Shown here piece after piece: positions 14,198 through 25,305 of a stretch of DNA of 64,000 nucleotides. The notes beneath the pieces were generated by a model. That model saw nothing but the letters and a program-made list of their open reading frames with translations. It was not told where the DNA came from and made no database searches. The first letter of the stretch is position 1; each line of letters starts with the position of its first letter. Source of the stretch: Nocardiopsis mwathae (GTDB taxonomy: Bacteria > Actinomycetota > Actinomycetes > Streptosporangiales > Streptosporangiaceae); assembly GCF_014201195.1 (NCBI RefSeq), contig NZ_JACHDS010000001.1:4774001-4838000 (forward strand), written 5' to 3'. Made by a program: the position numbers and the translations under genes.

Positions 14198-15109
14198 TCA
14201 CGTGTCGGGTCCGGTCTCGTCCAACCAGCCTATGAGAGTGGAGTTGACCCGCTCCGGCTGCTCCTGGTGCGGGAAATGCCCGGCGCCGGTGATGAGCCGC
14301 CAGAGGTAGGGGGCGCCGACGTAGCGCCCGGACCCGCGCGCCGCCGCGGGGAGCAGGTAGGTGTCCATGGCCCCGTGGACGTGCAGGGTGGGCACGCCGA
14401 TGGGGCGGCGCATGCGCCGCATATAGCGCCTTCCGTCCGGGCGTACTTGGGAGCGGAACAGCCAGCGGTGGAACTCCAGGGCGCTGTGCGCCACGCCGGG
14501 GATCTGGAAGGCGTCCCGGACGTGGCGCTCCGTGGCGGGGTCCGGCCAGCCAGGGCGCGACCACGTGTGCAGCATCTCGGCCACGCGCGCGGCGTCGTCC
14601 GCGACGAGGCGCCGCTCGGGCAGCATCGGCACCTGGAAGCCGAGGAGGTGCCGCCCCGCCCAGGCCTGTCCGGAGGTCGCCAGCGCGCCGCGGAGCCGCA
14701 GGGGATGGGGCATGGACAGGACCACGAGGCGCCGCACCGACTTCGGGAAGTAGGTCGCCATCGTCCAGGCGAGCAGTCCGCCGGAGGAGTGCCCGGCGAC
14801 GATGGCATCGCCCTCGCCGAGGGCGCGGATGAGTCCGGCGGCGTCCGAGGCGAGAGTGATGAGGTCGTAGCCGCGCGGCGGCTTGTCGCTGGCCCCGTAG
14901 CCGCGCAGGTCGACCGCGACCGCCCGGTACCCCGCGGCGGCGAGTGCCACCAGTTGCCCGTGCCAGGACCACCAGAACTGCGGAAAGCCGTGCAGCAGGA
15001 GGACCAGGGGCCCCTCGCCGGCCTCGGCGACGTGGAACCGGGTGCCGGCGGCGCTGACCGTCCTGTGTGTCCAGGGCCCGTCGATCAGGACGGCGGATTC
15101 CTCAGTCAT
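14198..15109 (-). CDS. alpha/beta hydrolase, epoxide-hydrolase-like sequence
   Basis: A 303-residue alpha/beta-hydrolase. The oxyanion motif is LLHGFPQFWWSW, the nucleophile elbow is AGHSSGG (Ser rather than the Asp of true epoxide hydrolases), the acid is in GAMDTYLLP and the catalytic His is in GAGHFPHQEQPE. The overall sequence is closest in style to epoxide hydrolases/haloalkane dehalogenases, but the Ser nucleophile predicts an esterase or similar serine hydrolase. Substrate unknown. It sits in a minus-strand run with the DUF309 and holin-like genes. Confidence 0.87.
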   Translation of the reverse strand: MTEESAVLIDGPWTHRTVSAAGTRFHVAEAGEGPLVLLLHGFPQFWWSWHGQLVALAAAGYRAVAVDLRGYGASDKPPRGYDLITLASDAAGLIRALGEGDAIVAGHSSGGLLAWTMATYFPKSVRRLVVLSMPHPLRLRGALATSGQAWAGRHLLGFQVPMLPERRLVADDAARVAEMLHTWSRPGWPDPATERHVRDAFQIPGVAHSALEFHRWLFRSQVRPDGRRYMRRMRRPIGVPTLHVHGAMDTYLLPAAARGSGRYVGAPYLWRLITGAGHFPHQEQPERVNSTLIGWLDETGPDT

Positions 15110-15146
15110 GGCTCATGGCCGGTCCGCCTCTCGCGCCGCGCGCGGG

Positions 15147-15581
15147 TCAGAGGTCGGCCGGGTGCTCGCGCCGAAGCACCGCCATGGTCGTGGCCATGGT
15201 GGAGCTGGTGCGGGGCATTCCGTGCAGTCGCTGCAGTTTGCGCTGGCCGACGAAGATCAGCAGCCCGGCGATCAGCAGGTAGAAGACGGTCACGATGAGG
15301 AAGGCCAGCCAGGGGGCGAGGCCCAGGGCGAACAGGCCGAGGCCGGCGGTGATCGACGCCAGGATGAGCACCATGTGGCCCATGACGGCGGCGATGATGA
15401 ACAGGCCGGAGCTCTTGGCGACCTGCCGCGCGTCCCGGGCGATCTCCAGCTTGGCGAGCTCCAGCTCCAGGCGCAGGAGCCGGGAGAGGTTCTCGCTGGC
15501 CTCGGAGACGAGTTCGCCCAGTGAGCGCTCATCGGTGTCGGGCGCCTCGGGCCCCTGGCCACCCGATCGGGTCTCGGGCAT
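15147..15581 (-). CDS. holin-X type (phage holin superfamily) membrane protein
   Basis: About 144 residues: an amphipathic N-terminal region (LGELVSEASENLSRLLRLEL), then two closely spaced transmembrane helices and a basic C-terminus. This is the actinobacterial putative holin-X/DUF1469 layout, usually chromosomal and not linked to lysis. The start at 15581 (MPETRSG) has a GGGAG ribosome binding site; a longer frame to 15620 is possible. It lies between the hydrolase and acetyl-CoA synthetase genes on the same strand. Confidence 0.75.
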   Translation of the reverse strand: MPETRSGGQGPEAPDTDERSLGELVSEASENLSRLLRLELELAKLEIARDARQVAKSSGLFIIAAVMGHMVLILASITAGLGLFALGLAPWLAFLIVTVFYLLIAGLLIFVGQRKLQRLHGMPRTSSTMATTMAVLRREHPADL

Positions 15582-15725
15582 CGAGGTGGCTCCCTTCGTT
15601 CCGGCAAACGTCAAACGCATCCTTCCACATGTCGCGCCACGTTCACCTCACGAGGCACGCTCAAGGTGCGTGTGACCGCGGCCGCGGGAGCCTGTGTCGC
15701 GGCGCCGGGGCCGGGGCACAGGCCG

Positions 15726-15767
15726 CGCTCTTCCGGCGGGCGGTGGCCGCCGCCCGCCGGAAGAGCG
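15726..15767 (-). terminator. acsA terminator
   Basis: A perfect 18-bp inverted repeat (CGCTCTTCCGGCGGGCGG and its complement) with a 6-nt loop starts 15 bases beyond the acsA stop codon. Confidence 0.8.
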
Positions 15768-15781
15768 GGTGTCCGCCGCGA

Positions 15782-17758
<1,977 letters not shown>

Positions 17759-17894
17759 TGTTGGGTCTCCTCACTGGTGTGTTGTACGGATCAATAAACC
17801 ATGTGGTCGAGGACACTTCATCAAGTGGGTGGTGTGCCCCACAAGAGGAGGCTGGGGAGCACCCAGGTATTACTCGCGCGTAGGGTTTGGGTTT

Positions 17895-18731
17895 GTGAGT
17901 GCATCGTCAGTGGATCCCCTGCAGCGGATCGCGGAGCTTCCCGGCGTCGACGCGGCCGTCGAGCAGGCGCGGACCGTCGTCGACCGGCTGCTCGGCCATC
18001 GGGTGCTGCGCCGCCGCAGTGCCGACGTCTCCATGGAGTCCGCGCTGCGCGGGGCGCGCGCGTCCGCCGTCCTGGAGGGAGCGGACGCGGACGTGGAGAC
18101 CCTGGAGCACGTGCGGTCCGGCGCGAGTGGGGATCCTCGGGTCAAGGGCGCGCTGCGGGTCTCCGGCGAGCTGGGGATCCTGGTGGAGACGTGGCCGAAG
18201 GCCCCGCTGCAGGCGCTGGCGCGGCTGCACACGTTGGCCGCCGCCGACGCCGTTCCCGCGGATCGCCTGGGGCGGCCGCGCGCGGGCGGGGAGAACGGGC
18301 AGGGCCGGGAGGGCGGCGAATCCGCGGTGGACCCGCTGGGGCTCGGCGCGGCACCCGCCCCCGCCGAGGTGTCGGCGCGATTGGGCGCGCTGAACTCGTT
18401 GCTGGCCACGCGGTCGTCGGTTCCGGCGCTGGTGGTGGGCGCCATCGTGCACGGTGAGCTGGCCGCGCTCCGGCCCTTCGGGTGGGGCGACGGGATCATC
18501 GCGCGCGCCGCCGAGCGACTCACGCTGATCGAGCGGGGGCTGGACCCGAAGTCCCTGGTTCCGCCGGAGCTGGGGCACCTCGAATCGGGGGCGGAGTACG
18601 GAGCCGCGCTGCGCGGCTACCTGGCGGCGACGCCGGAGGGCGTGGGTACATGGGTCGTGTACTGCTGCCGCGCCGTGGAGGCCGGCGCCCGGGACTCGCT
18701 GGCGACGTGTGAGGCGCTGAAACGCGGCTGA
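17895..18731 (+). CDS. Fic-like protein with degenerate catalytic motif
   Basis: A 278-residue protein, Ala-rich and without membrane helices. It carries ALRPFGWGDGIIARAAERL, which aligns with the Fic core HPFxxGNGRxxR but has Arg at the catalytic His position and GDG instead of GNG, so AMP-transferase activity is not expected. Such proteins occur in many actinomycetes, sometimes annotated as oxidoreductases. GTG 17895 was taken as start; the frame is open back to 17829. There is no ribosome binding site, and TAGGGT 8 bases upstream of GTG could be a -10, which would give a leaderless mRNA. It is divergent from acsA. Confidence 0.7.
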   Translation: MSASSVDPLQRIAELPGVDAAVEQARTVVDRLLGHRVLRRRSADVSMESALRGARASAVLEGADADVETLEHVRSGASGDPRVKGALRVSGELGILVETWPKAPLQALARLHTLAAADAVPADRLGRPRAGGENGQGREGGESAVDPLGLGAAPAPAEVSARLGALNSLLATRSSVPALVVGAIVHGELAALRPFGWGDGIIARAAERLTLIERGLDPKSLVPPELGHLESGAEYGAALRGYLAATPEGVGTWVVYCCRAVEAGARDSLATCEALKRG

Positions 18732-19645
18732 TATCCGGGTGCACGGAAAACCGAACCCGGAAGATGTCGAACCGTCATTCATGGACGGCCCCGCGCCGGG
18801 GCGATGGCGCCTCTCCGCAGGTCTCGGTTGGATTACTTTTCCGGCGGCGAGAACGGCCGTACGCCATTCCGACGGGGTTGCTCGGAGCACGCGAGCGGCG
18901 CCCCGACGACCTCCAGGGCCGTTTCAGAGCGCCGCCGCCGACACGTCTCGTCGAGTTAACATGCGTGCAAGTTATATCGTCCGACCAGGCGATACGCCTG
19001 GCCTGGACATGCCTCCCGCGGCTTGGTGACGCGTGGGTACCCGGGAGCCGTGCCCGGTGGCTCATGTCCACCGTCAATTCCTTTGTAACGCCTGATCAGG
19101 CACTTTGAAAAGCCCCCGTCCGGGCAATTCCCAGCCACCCCCGGCCGCCCCTATCCGCGCCCGACCCCGCCACAGGCACCGTGGTAACGTTACGTGTCAG
19201 GCCTGTCACTTGGATGGAAATCGTGTCCGAGCATCCGTTAAGGCGCAGATCCCCTGGCTCTTCGCGGATTCCGGACCACTGCGGGGCATCCCTGGTTTCC
19301 CCGAGTCATGGCCTGCACACCTAGCGCATCTTTCGAACTCGTGTGACGATGTGGTCACCGGCCCGGGAAGCGAGGCCTCCCGGCCGGGCACCGTTAAGCC
19401 TCCCTGGAATGCGGAGCCGGCTCTACCCCCCCGGAGCCGGACCGTACGACGGCCCCCGTCATCCCCCCGGCGGGGGCCGTCGCCATTTCCGCCACCTCGT
19501 CGGCCCGCGCTGCGGCCACCCCCTGTGCACGCGGCGGCCCCGGCGCCCCGCGCGACTTTTCCACAGCCTGTGGATCGGACTTTCGGCGGCGGCCGACCAG
19601 CGGTGATCGTGGAACTCCCGACCGCCACGCAGGGAGACGACCACG
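18732..19645. other. 914-base intergenic region upstream of the Tad locus
   Basis: No convincing gene: the open frames here have poor third-position GC and no ribosome binding sites. Visible structure is the palindrome GTAACGTTAC (19184-19193) and a GC hairpin with 11-bp arms GACGGCCCCCG (19448-19458 and 19471-19481), which looks like a terminator. An upstream small RNA or leader ending at this hairpin is possible but unsupported. Confidence 0.4.
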
Positions 19646-20779
19646 ATGCACGCCCCGCCCGCCTCCGGCACCCCGGACCCCCCGCGCCCCCTGGTCGTCA
19701 CCGACGACCCCGAGCTCCTCGACGATCTGCTGCGGCTCTCCGCGGCCGCCGCCGTCGAGGTCACCGTCGCGCACACTCCCGCCCACGCCGGGCGCGACTG
19801 GTCCCGAGCACCGCTCGTCGTCGCCGGGTCCGACCTGCTTCCCGCGATCGCCGACCTCGAACCCCGACCACACCGGAACGTCGTCGCCGCCGGCCGCGAC
19901 GGCATACGGTACGCCGCACCCGACCACCCGGCGGGCGCCGCCGCACGCCGCATCGGTGCCCGCGCGGTCTTCTCCCTGCCCGAGGACGAGGCCGCGCTCG
20001 CCGAACTGTTCGCCGAGTCCACACGGCCGCGGTCCGGGCACGCGCCCGTCCTGTCGGTCGTCGGAAGCCGGGGTGGCGCCGGCGCGAGCCTGCTCGCGGT
20101 CGCGCTGGCGCTGGGCGGGGCGCGGGCGGGGCTGTCCACCGCCCTCATCGACGCCGACCCGCTCGGGGTCGGACTCGACGTCCTGCTGGGCGAGGAGCAC
20201 GCGCCGGGCACGCGGTGGGGCGGCCTCCTCGGCCGCCAGGGGCGGATGGACTGGGCGGCGGTGCGGAGCGCACTTCCGGTCGTGCGCGGCGTCGCGCTGC
20301 TCACCTGGGAGCGGGGGCCGACGCGCGCGGTCCCCACCCCGGCCATGCGGGCCGTGCTCACCTCCGCCGCCCACGGCGCCGACCTGGTGGTGGCCGATCT
20401 GCCCCGCGCGCTCGACGCCGGAGCACAGGAGGCGCTGCAGCGCACCACGACGGCCCTCCTCGTGGTTCCCGCGGCCCTGCACGCGGTGGTGGCGGCGCGG
20501 CGCATCACGCCGCGGCTGCGCGACCATGTGGCCGATCTTCGGGTCGTGACCCGCGGCGCCGACGCCGACCTGCCCGCCTCCGACATCGCCCGCGCGCTGC
20601 GGCTGCCGCTCGCCGGTGACATCGCCGACGAGCGCGGGCTCCCGTCCGCCCTCGACCGCGGCGACACCCCCGCCGATCACCGGGGCTCCCCGCTGGCCGG
20701 GTTCGCCGACGGGTTCCTCGCCCGGTTGCGTGCGGAGGCCGCCGCGGAGGCGGAGCCGGGGGCGGAGGCCGACCGGTGA
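19646..20779 (+). CDS. ssd: septum-site/Tad-associated CpaE-like ATPase (Ssd)
   Basis: A 377-residue MinD/CpaE-like protein. The N-terminal 130 residues form a receiver-like pseudo-domain; the C-terminal ParA/MinD domain has the deviant P-loop GSRGGAGASLLA and the DADPLGVGLDVLLG switch, as in Rv3660c-type Ssd proteins. It is the first gene of a tad operon; its TGA overlaps the next GTG. The family is linked both to Flp-type secretion and to septum positioning. A GGGAG ribosome binding site lies about 10 bases before ATG 19646. Confidence 0.85.
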   Translation: MHAPPASGTPDPPRPLVVTDDPELLDDLLRLSAAAAVEVTVAHTPAHAGRDWSRAPLVVAGSDLLPAIADLEPRPHRNVVAAGRDGIRYAAPDHPAGAAARRIGARAVFSLPEDEAALAELFAESTRPRSGHAPVLSVVGSRGGAGASLLAVALALGGARAGLSTALIDADPLGVGLDVLLGEEHAPGTRWGGLLGRQGRMDWAAVRSALPVVRGVALLTWERGPTRAVPTPAMRAVLTSAAHGADLVVADLPRALDAGAQEALQRTTTALLVVPAALHAVVAARRITPRLRDHVADLRVVTRGADADLPASDIARALRLPLAGDIADERGLPSALDRGDTPADHRGSPLAGFADGFLARLRAEAAAEAEPGAEADR

Positions 20780-22011
20780 ACGCCGCCGATCCCCGCGCCG
20801 CCCCGCAGTCCGGGCCGCCCGCACCGGACCCGGCGCTCCTCTCCGCCGTGCGGGCCCGTCTGGTACGTGAGGGCGCCGAGGCGACCCCCGCCCGCGTCGC
20901 CGCCGCCCTGCGGGCGGAGGGGGATGTGCTCGGCGACGCCGAGGTGCTGTCGATCGTCCGGCGGCTCCGCGCCGACCTGGCCGGGGCGGGACCGCTCGAC
21001 CCGCTGCTCGCCGACCCCGAGATCACCGACATCCTGGTCAACGGCCCGGGTGAGGTGTGGGTCGACGACGGTGGCGGGCTGCGCCGGGTCCACGACGTCC
21101 GCTTTCCCGACGACGGCGCGGTCCGGCGGCTGGCCCGGCGCCTGGCCGCCCAGGCCGGTCGCCGCCTGGATTCGGCCGCGCCGTGGTGCGACGCACGGCT
21201 GCCGTCGGGCGCGCGGTTCCACGCCGTGCTGCCGCCGGTGGCCCCGGAGGGGGCCTGCCTCTCGCTGCGGCTTCCGCGCCGCCGCGTGTTCTCGCTGGCC
21301 GAACTGGTGGGTGACGGCACCGTCCCCGCCGCGGGTGCCCGGCTCCTCCTGAACCTGGTGGCCGCTAGGGCCGCGTTCCTCGTCTGCGGCGGCACCGGCA
21401 CAGGCAAGACCACGCTGCTGTCCGCCCTTCTGTCCCTGGTCGATCCGGAGGAGCGCATCGTGCTGGTCGAGGACTCCGCAGAGCTCGCCCCCGAGCACCC
21501 GCACGTCGTCCGCCTGCAGTCCCGGCCACCCAACATCGAAGGGAGCGGGGAGGTGAGTATGCCCCAGCTGGTCCGCCAAGCGCTGCGGATGCGCCCCGAC
21601 CGCCTCGTGGTGGGCGAGGTGCGCGGCGCCGAGGTGGTCGGCCTGCTGGCCGCGCTCAACACCGGGCACGAGGGAGGCGCCTGCACACTGCACGCCAACA
21701 CCGCCGCCGATCTTCCCGCACGCGTCGAGGCGCTGGGCTGCGCCGCAGGGCTCGGACGCGAGGCCGTGCACAGCCAGCTCGCCGCCACGCGGGTGCTCGT
21801 CATCCACCTGGTCCGCGACCCCGGCGGGAGGCGGCGCGTGGCCGACGTCCGCGTCCTGCGCCGTGCCTCCTCCGGGTCGGTGCGGACGGTGCCCGCCGTC
21901 ACCTTCACCGCCGACGGGTCCATCACCGAACACGAGGGCGCCCCCGAACTCGCCGACCGCATCGGCGCCACGTGGCGCCGCCCGCGCCGAGGGGCCGGTG
22001 ATCGGCCCTGA
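20776..22011 (+). CDS. tadA: TadA/CpaF secretion ATPase
   Basis: A 411-residue type II/IV secretion hexameric ATPase. Walker A is CGGTGTGKTTLLSALL, the Asp box is VLVEDSAEL, Walker B is RPDRLVVGEVRGAE and the His box is GHEGGACTLHAN. It powers assembly or secretion of Tad/Flp pilin-like filaments from the cytoplasmic face. GTG 20776 overlaps the ssd stop by 4 bases, so translation is coupled. Confidence 0.94.
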   Translation: MNAADPRAAPQSGPPAPDPALLSAVRARLVREGAEATPARVAAALRAEGDVLGDAEVLSIVRRLRADLAGAGPLDPLLADPEITDILVNGPGEVWVDDGGGLRRVHDVRFPDDGAVRRLARRLAAQAGRRLDSAAPWCDARLPSGARFHAVLPPVAPEGACLSLRLPRRRVFSLAELVGDGTVPAAGARLLLNLVAARAAFLVCGGTGTGKTTLLSALLSLVDPEERIVLVEDSAELAPEHPHVVRLQSRPPNIEGSGEVSMPQLVRQALRMRPDRLVVGEVRGAEVVGLLAALNTGHEGGACTLHANTAADLPARVEALGCAAGLGREAVHSQLAATRVLVIHLVRDPGGRRRVADVRVLRRASSGSVRTVPAVTFTADGSITEHEGAPELADRIGATWRRPRRGAGDRP

Positions 22012-22286
22012 TGCGTCGGCCACAGCACGCACCGGGCCGCAGCGGCACCACGGCGGCTCGGCTTGGGATACACGTGTGGGGCGGCCGCCGCGTCAGGGCT
22101 GTCGGCCGGGCGGGGGGCGGAGTGCCCCCCGCCGTGGGGCAGGGTCCGGTCAGGCGCGCCGCCCCTTCCCGCGCGCGCCACCCTGCAGCCGATCGCGCCG
22201 GCGGCTCCGTCGGCGTCCGGCGTCCGAGCGCTCCCGGGGCCGTCGGCCGCACCCTCCCCGTGATGAGGTGTCCGGGGATCGATCGC

Positions 22287-23138
22287 ATGTGGGTGCCCGC
22301 CCCGCTCCTGCTGCCCATCGGTGGGTCCTTCCACGCGGGGGACCCCCCGGCCGGGTGGGCGGCGGTCCTGCTCCTTGCCGGGGCCGCCGGGTACGTGGTG
22401 GTCCGGCTGCTCCCCGGCACGGCGCTGGCCCGCCTGCGCGCTCTGGACCGGTCCGCTCCGCTGGAAGGCCCGGACGACCGGGGACCGGCGGCACCGGCGC
22501 CCGGGAGGGGCGCCCGGGGCCGGGTGTCCGCTCTCGTACGGGGCCGACGGCTCCCGTTCCTCGACCGCGATGCGGAGCGCCGGCGCCGCGCCGTCATCGA
22601 GCTCGCTCGGGGCCTCGCCGCCGAACTGCGCGCGGGCCGGGCTCCGGCCGCCGCATTGGCGTCGGCGATCGCCGACACGCACCCGAGCGCGGCCACCGAG
22701 CTCGCCCCCGTGGCAGCGGCCGCCCGCTCGGGCGAGGACCCCGCATCGGCGCTGCGCGCGGCCGCCGTGCTGCCGGGCGCCGCCGGGCTGCGCCATCTCG
22801 CGGCGTGCTGGCAGGTGAGCGCCGGGACCGGCGCCGGGCTCGCGGATGTCGTCGACCGCCTCGCCGAGACCATGAGCCAGGAGGAGGACCGGCGCCGACA
22901 GCTCGCCGCGCACCTCGCCGGCCCGCGGACCACCGCGCTCCTCCTGAGCGTGCTTCCGATCGCGGGGCTGGTCATGGCCTCGCTGCTGGGCGGCCGGCCG
23001 CTGGCGTTCCTCTTCGGCACCCCCTTGGGGCTGGCCTGCCTGGCCGCGGGTGTCGCACTGGACCTCCTCGGGCTGTACTGGACCGACCGCATGGTGCGCG
23101 GGGCAGTCGCGTCCGTCGAGCCCGGGGACGGCCGGTGA
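22287..23138 (+). CDS. tadB: TadB-like type II secretion F membrane protein
   Basis: About 283 residues with an N-terminal hydrophobic segment, the T2SSF domain (IELARGLAAELRAGRAPAA to GTGAGLADVVDRLAE) and two C-terminal membrane helices. It forms the inner-membrane platform with TadC. The start is uncertain: the frame is open to an ATG at 22011 that overlaps the tadA stop, but residues 1-92 of that version are Arg/Pro/Gly-rich with weaker third-position GC and no family similarity I can recognise. ATG 22287 has GGGGA upstream and puts the membrane helix at the N-terminus. Confidence 0.82.
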   Translation: MWVPAPLLLPIGGSFHAGDPPAGWAAVLLLAGAAGYVVVRLLPGTALARLRALDRSAPLEGPDDRGPAAPAPGRGARGRVSALVRGRRLPFLDRDAERRRRAVIELARGLAAELRAGRAPAAALASAIADTHPSAATELAPVAAAARSGEDPASALRAAAVLPGAAGLRHLAACWQVSAGTGAGLADVVDRLAETMSQEEDRRRQLAAHLAGPRTTALLLSVLPIAGLVMASLLGGRPLAFLFGTPLGLACLAAGVALDLLGLYWTDRMVRGAVASVEPGDGR

Positions 23139-23908
23139 CGGCGCTGGACGCCGGGCTCTCCGGCCTGACCGGTGTCGTCGCCGTCGCGGTTCTCGGGCTC
23201 ACAGCCGTCGGACTCCTCGTCCGCCCCTCCCCGCGGTCGATCGCGCGCCGCCGTCTACTCGCATCGAGCCGGGATCCGGCGGATACGGCGCGTGCACGCC
23301 GTGCGGGTCGCCGGGCCACGCGAGCCGCCGTGCCGGTTCTGGTCGGGGTGGTGGCACTCGTCCTCGCCGGACCCGTGGCCGGGGTCGGCGCCGGGGTGCT
23401 GGCCGGGTGTGCGGCCTGGTGGCGGCGACGTCGAGCGGCCGGCCGACCCCGGCGGCTGGAGAGGGCGCGTATCACCGCCGAGCTCCCGGTGACCGTCGAC
23501 CTGGTCGTCGCGGCGCTGCGCGCGGGCTGCACGGTCGACGAAGCCCTCGCCGCCGTCGCCACGGCGGTGGGCGGTCCGCTCGGGCGGCTGCTGGGCGAGG
23601 CCACCGAGCGGCTCCGGCTCGGTGCGGACCCCGTGTCGGTCTGGCGCGGCCTCGGCGCCACTCCGGAGCTGGCGCCGATGGGCCGGGTCCTGGCCCGCGC
23701 CGCGGAGACCGGCGCACCCGTCGCCGAGATCCTGGAGCGGCACGCCGTCGAAATCCGGCGCGGCGCACAGGCCGCGGCGCTCGCCCGCTCCCAGCGGCTC
23801 GGCGTGCTGGTGGTCGCACCGCTGGGCCTGTGCTTCCTTCCGGCCTTCGTCCTCATCGGTGTGGTGCCGCTCGCCGCCGGGCTCCTCTCCGACCTCATGC
23901 TCCGGTGA
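23135..23908 (+). CDS. tadC: TadC-like type II secretion F membrane protein
   Basis: A 257-residue partner of TadB: two N-terminal membrane helices, a T2SSF core (ELPVTVDLVVAALRAGCTVD), and a C-terminal pair of helices. GTG 23135 overlaps the tadB stop (GTGA). It ends 26 bases before the convergent pilin-like gene, so the operon has no room for downstream pilins on this strand. Confidence 0.86.
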   Translation: MTALDAGLSGLTGVVAVAVLGLTAVGLLVRPSPRSIARRRLLASSRDPADTARARRAGRRATRAAVPVLVGVVALVLAGPVAGVGAGVLAGCAAWWRRRRAAGRPRRLERARITAELPVTVDLVVAALRAGCTVDEALAAVATAVGGPLGRLLGEATERLRLGADPVSVWRGLGATPELAPMGRVLARAAETGAPVAEILERHAVEIRRGAQAAALARSQRLGVLVVAPLGLCFLPAFVLIGVVPLAAGLLSDLMLR

Positions 23909-23934
23909 CCGGCCCTCACGCGCACCGGGGCGGG

Positions 23935-24297
23935 TCATGGGGCCGACACCGGACCGGCCCGCGCCCGGGCGGGCACGGCGCCCGGCCACATCCGGGCGGG
24001 GATCTCGACCTCCACATGCAGGATGAGGCCCCTCAGGGTGCAGCCGACGAGGCGGGCGCCGTTGGCCGCCGCCGTGGCGTCCGCGACCGCGCACGCACGC
24101 CGCGGACCGTGGGCGGACTGTGCGGCGCCGGCCAGCGCGGCGAGATCGGCGGCGGTGGCGGCACGGTGCCGATCGATGCGCACGCTCGCCACCAGGACCG
24201 CGGTGAACGCGCTGAACCAGATGACGGCGCCCAGGGCCAGCACCCAGACCGTCGCCGACCCGAGGTCGGCGGGACGGAATGTCGACGTGGCGCGCAT
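23935..24297 (-). CDS. Rv3654c/TadE-like protein of the helicase/secretion neighbourhood
   Basis: A 120-residue pseudopilin-like protein. After a short N-terminus comes LGSATVWVLALGAVIWF, a pilin-type hydrophobic helix, then HRAATAADLAALAGA, characteristic of the TadG/Rv3654c type, and a Cys-containing variable C-terminus. ATG 24297 was chosen with GAGAGGGG upstream; the open frame to 24579 is Arg-rich and overlaps a gene-free spacer. It is the last gene of the minus-strand pilin trio, separated from TadE by about 280 bases. Confidence 0.75.
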   Translation of the reverse strand: MRATSTFRPADLGSATVWVLALGAVIWFSAFTAVLVASVRIDRHRAATAADLAALAGAAQSAHGPRRACAVADATAAANGARLVGCTLRGLILHVEVEIPARMWPGAVPARARAGPVSAP

Positions 24298-24575
24298 GGA
24301 TACGGCCCCTCTCGCGTAGCGTGCTCCCCCTGGGGCGCCGCTTCGTCGGCCTCGACGACCTGCGCCCGACACCGCCGACTCGGGTTTCGGGAGCACGCAT
24401 CCGCACCGGCCTCGCCCCTCGACGACGGCGCTGCACCGGTCGGCGCGTTCCCCCTTCCGGGGGCGATCACGATGCCGGGAGCCGATTCCATCCGTTTCAC
24501 GCTGCCGTTCGCCATGGCCACCCCGGACGTGGCGGCTCCAGCGCCGGGCCGGTCGTTCGGTGCGCGTCACGGACG

Positions 24576-24944
24576 TCATCGGGGAGGCCTGGGGCCGGGT
24601 TCGACGGGGGTGGCGGCCTCACCGACGGCGAGGACCGGCAGGTCGGTCACGGGCCCGAGCCGGATCGGCGCGGTGACCACGACGCGGGCGAACCCGCCGT
24701 CCGCGGAGAGGGCGACGTCGGCGGCCTCCGGGGCCGCGCCCGTGACCAGGGCGAGCACCGTGCTCTCGGACTCCCCCTTGGCGAGGGCGCGTGCTCCGAG
24801 GCGCGCGGCATCGACACACTCCAGCTGCACGGTGGCCGCCTGGACGGCCGTGATCCCCGCGCCCAGGACGAGCAGCAGCGAGGGCAGGGCCACCGCCGTC
24901 TCGGCGGTGACCGTGCCCCGGTCACCCGCCCGACTGCAGGGCAT
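24576..24944 (-). CDS. tadE: TadE-family pseudopilin
   Basis: A 122-residue minor pilin. The processing region GTVTAETAVALPSLLLVLGAG shows the TadE pattern (a charged N-terminus, Glu five residues into the hydrophobic helix), followed by LECVDAARLGARALAKGE, the conserved post-helix motif. It overlaps the end of the upstream DUF4244 gene by 23 bases, indicating a tight operon. Likely displayed or assembled by the Tad apparatus encoded on the opposite strand. Confidence 0.82.
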   Translation of the reverse strand: MPCSRAGDRGTVTAETAVALPSLLLVLGAGITAVQAATVQLECVDAARLGARALAKGESESTVLALVTGAAPEAADVALSADGGFARVVVTAPIRLGPVTDLPVLAVGEAATPVEPGPRPPR

Positions 24945-25173
24945 CGGTCACCATCCGCGTGAGGACGTCGCGCACTTCGGCGCTGGTGAGGATCGCGAAC
25001 AGCACGGCCGCGAAGGCACAGGCCGCCACCGTCCCCAGGGCGTACTCGGCCGTCGACATGCCGTGGTCGGCCCGGTGGCGGCGGACACGGGCGGCGGTGC
25101 GGGCACAGGCACAGGTGCAGCGGCTCAGGATGAGAGCGGCGAGGTGGTCGAGACGGGTGGTGAAGTGGAACAC
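24922..25173 (-). CDS. DUF4244 Flp-pilin-like protein
   Basis: An 83-residue Flp-type pilin. The sequence HG-MSTAEYALGTVAACAFAAVL fits prepilin peptidase cleavage after Gly with Glu-Tyr at +5/+6 and a following hydrophobic helix. The basic, Cys-containing leader before it requires the longer start GTG 25173, which has GGGAGG 5 bases upstream. A shorter ATG start would remove the cleavage site. This is probably the major filament subunit; no prepilin peptidase gene is in the window. Confidence 0.8.
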   Translation of the reverse strand: MFHFTTRLDHLAALILSRCTCACARTAARVRRHRADHGMSTAEYALGTVAACAFAAVLFAILTSAEVRDVLTRMVTDALQSGG

Positions 25174-25305
25174 GGCTGCCTCCCTACGGGTGGACGGGCC
25201 GCCCGCGCCACAGGTTAGGGACGCGGCGGCCGTGATCCAGCCTGCGCAGCCCGGTCCGGCCGGGGAAAGGCGGAATCTCCCGGCTGTGGACAACCGCTCG
25301 GGCTC

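Noticed and set aside
22011-22286. Extended N-terminus of TadB from ATG 22011
   Set aside because: Overlaps the tadA stop neatly, but the 92 added residues are Arg/Pro-rich with weak codon bias; the family starts with a membrane helix.
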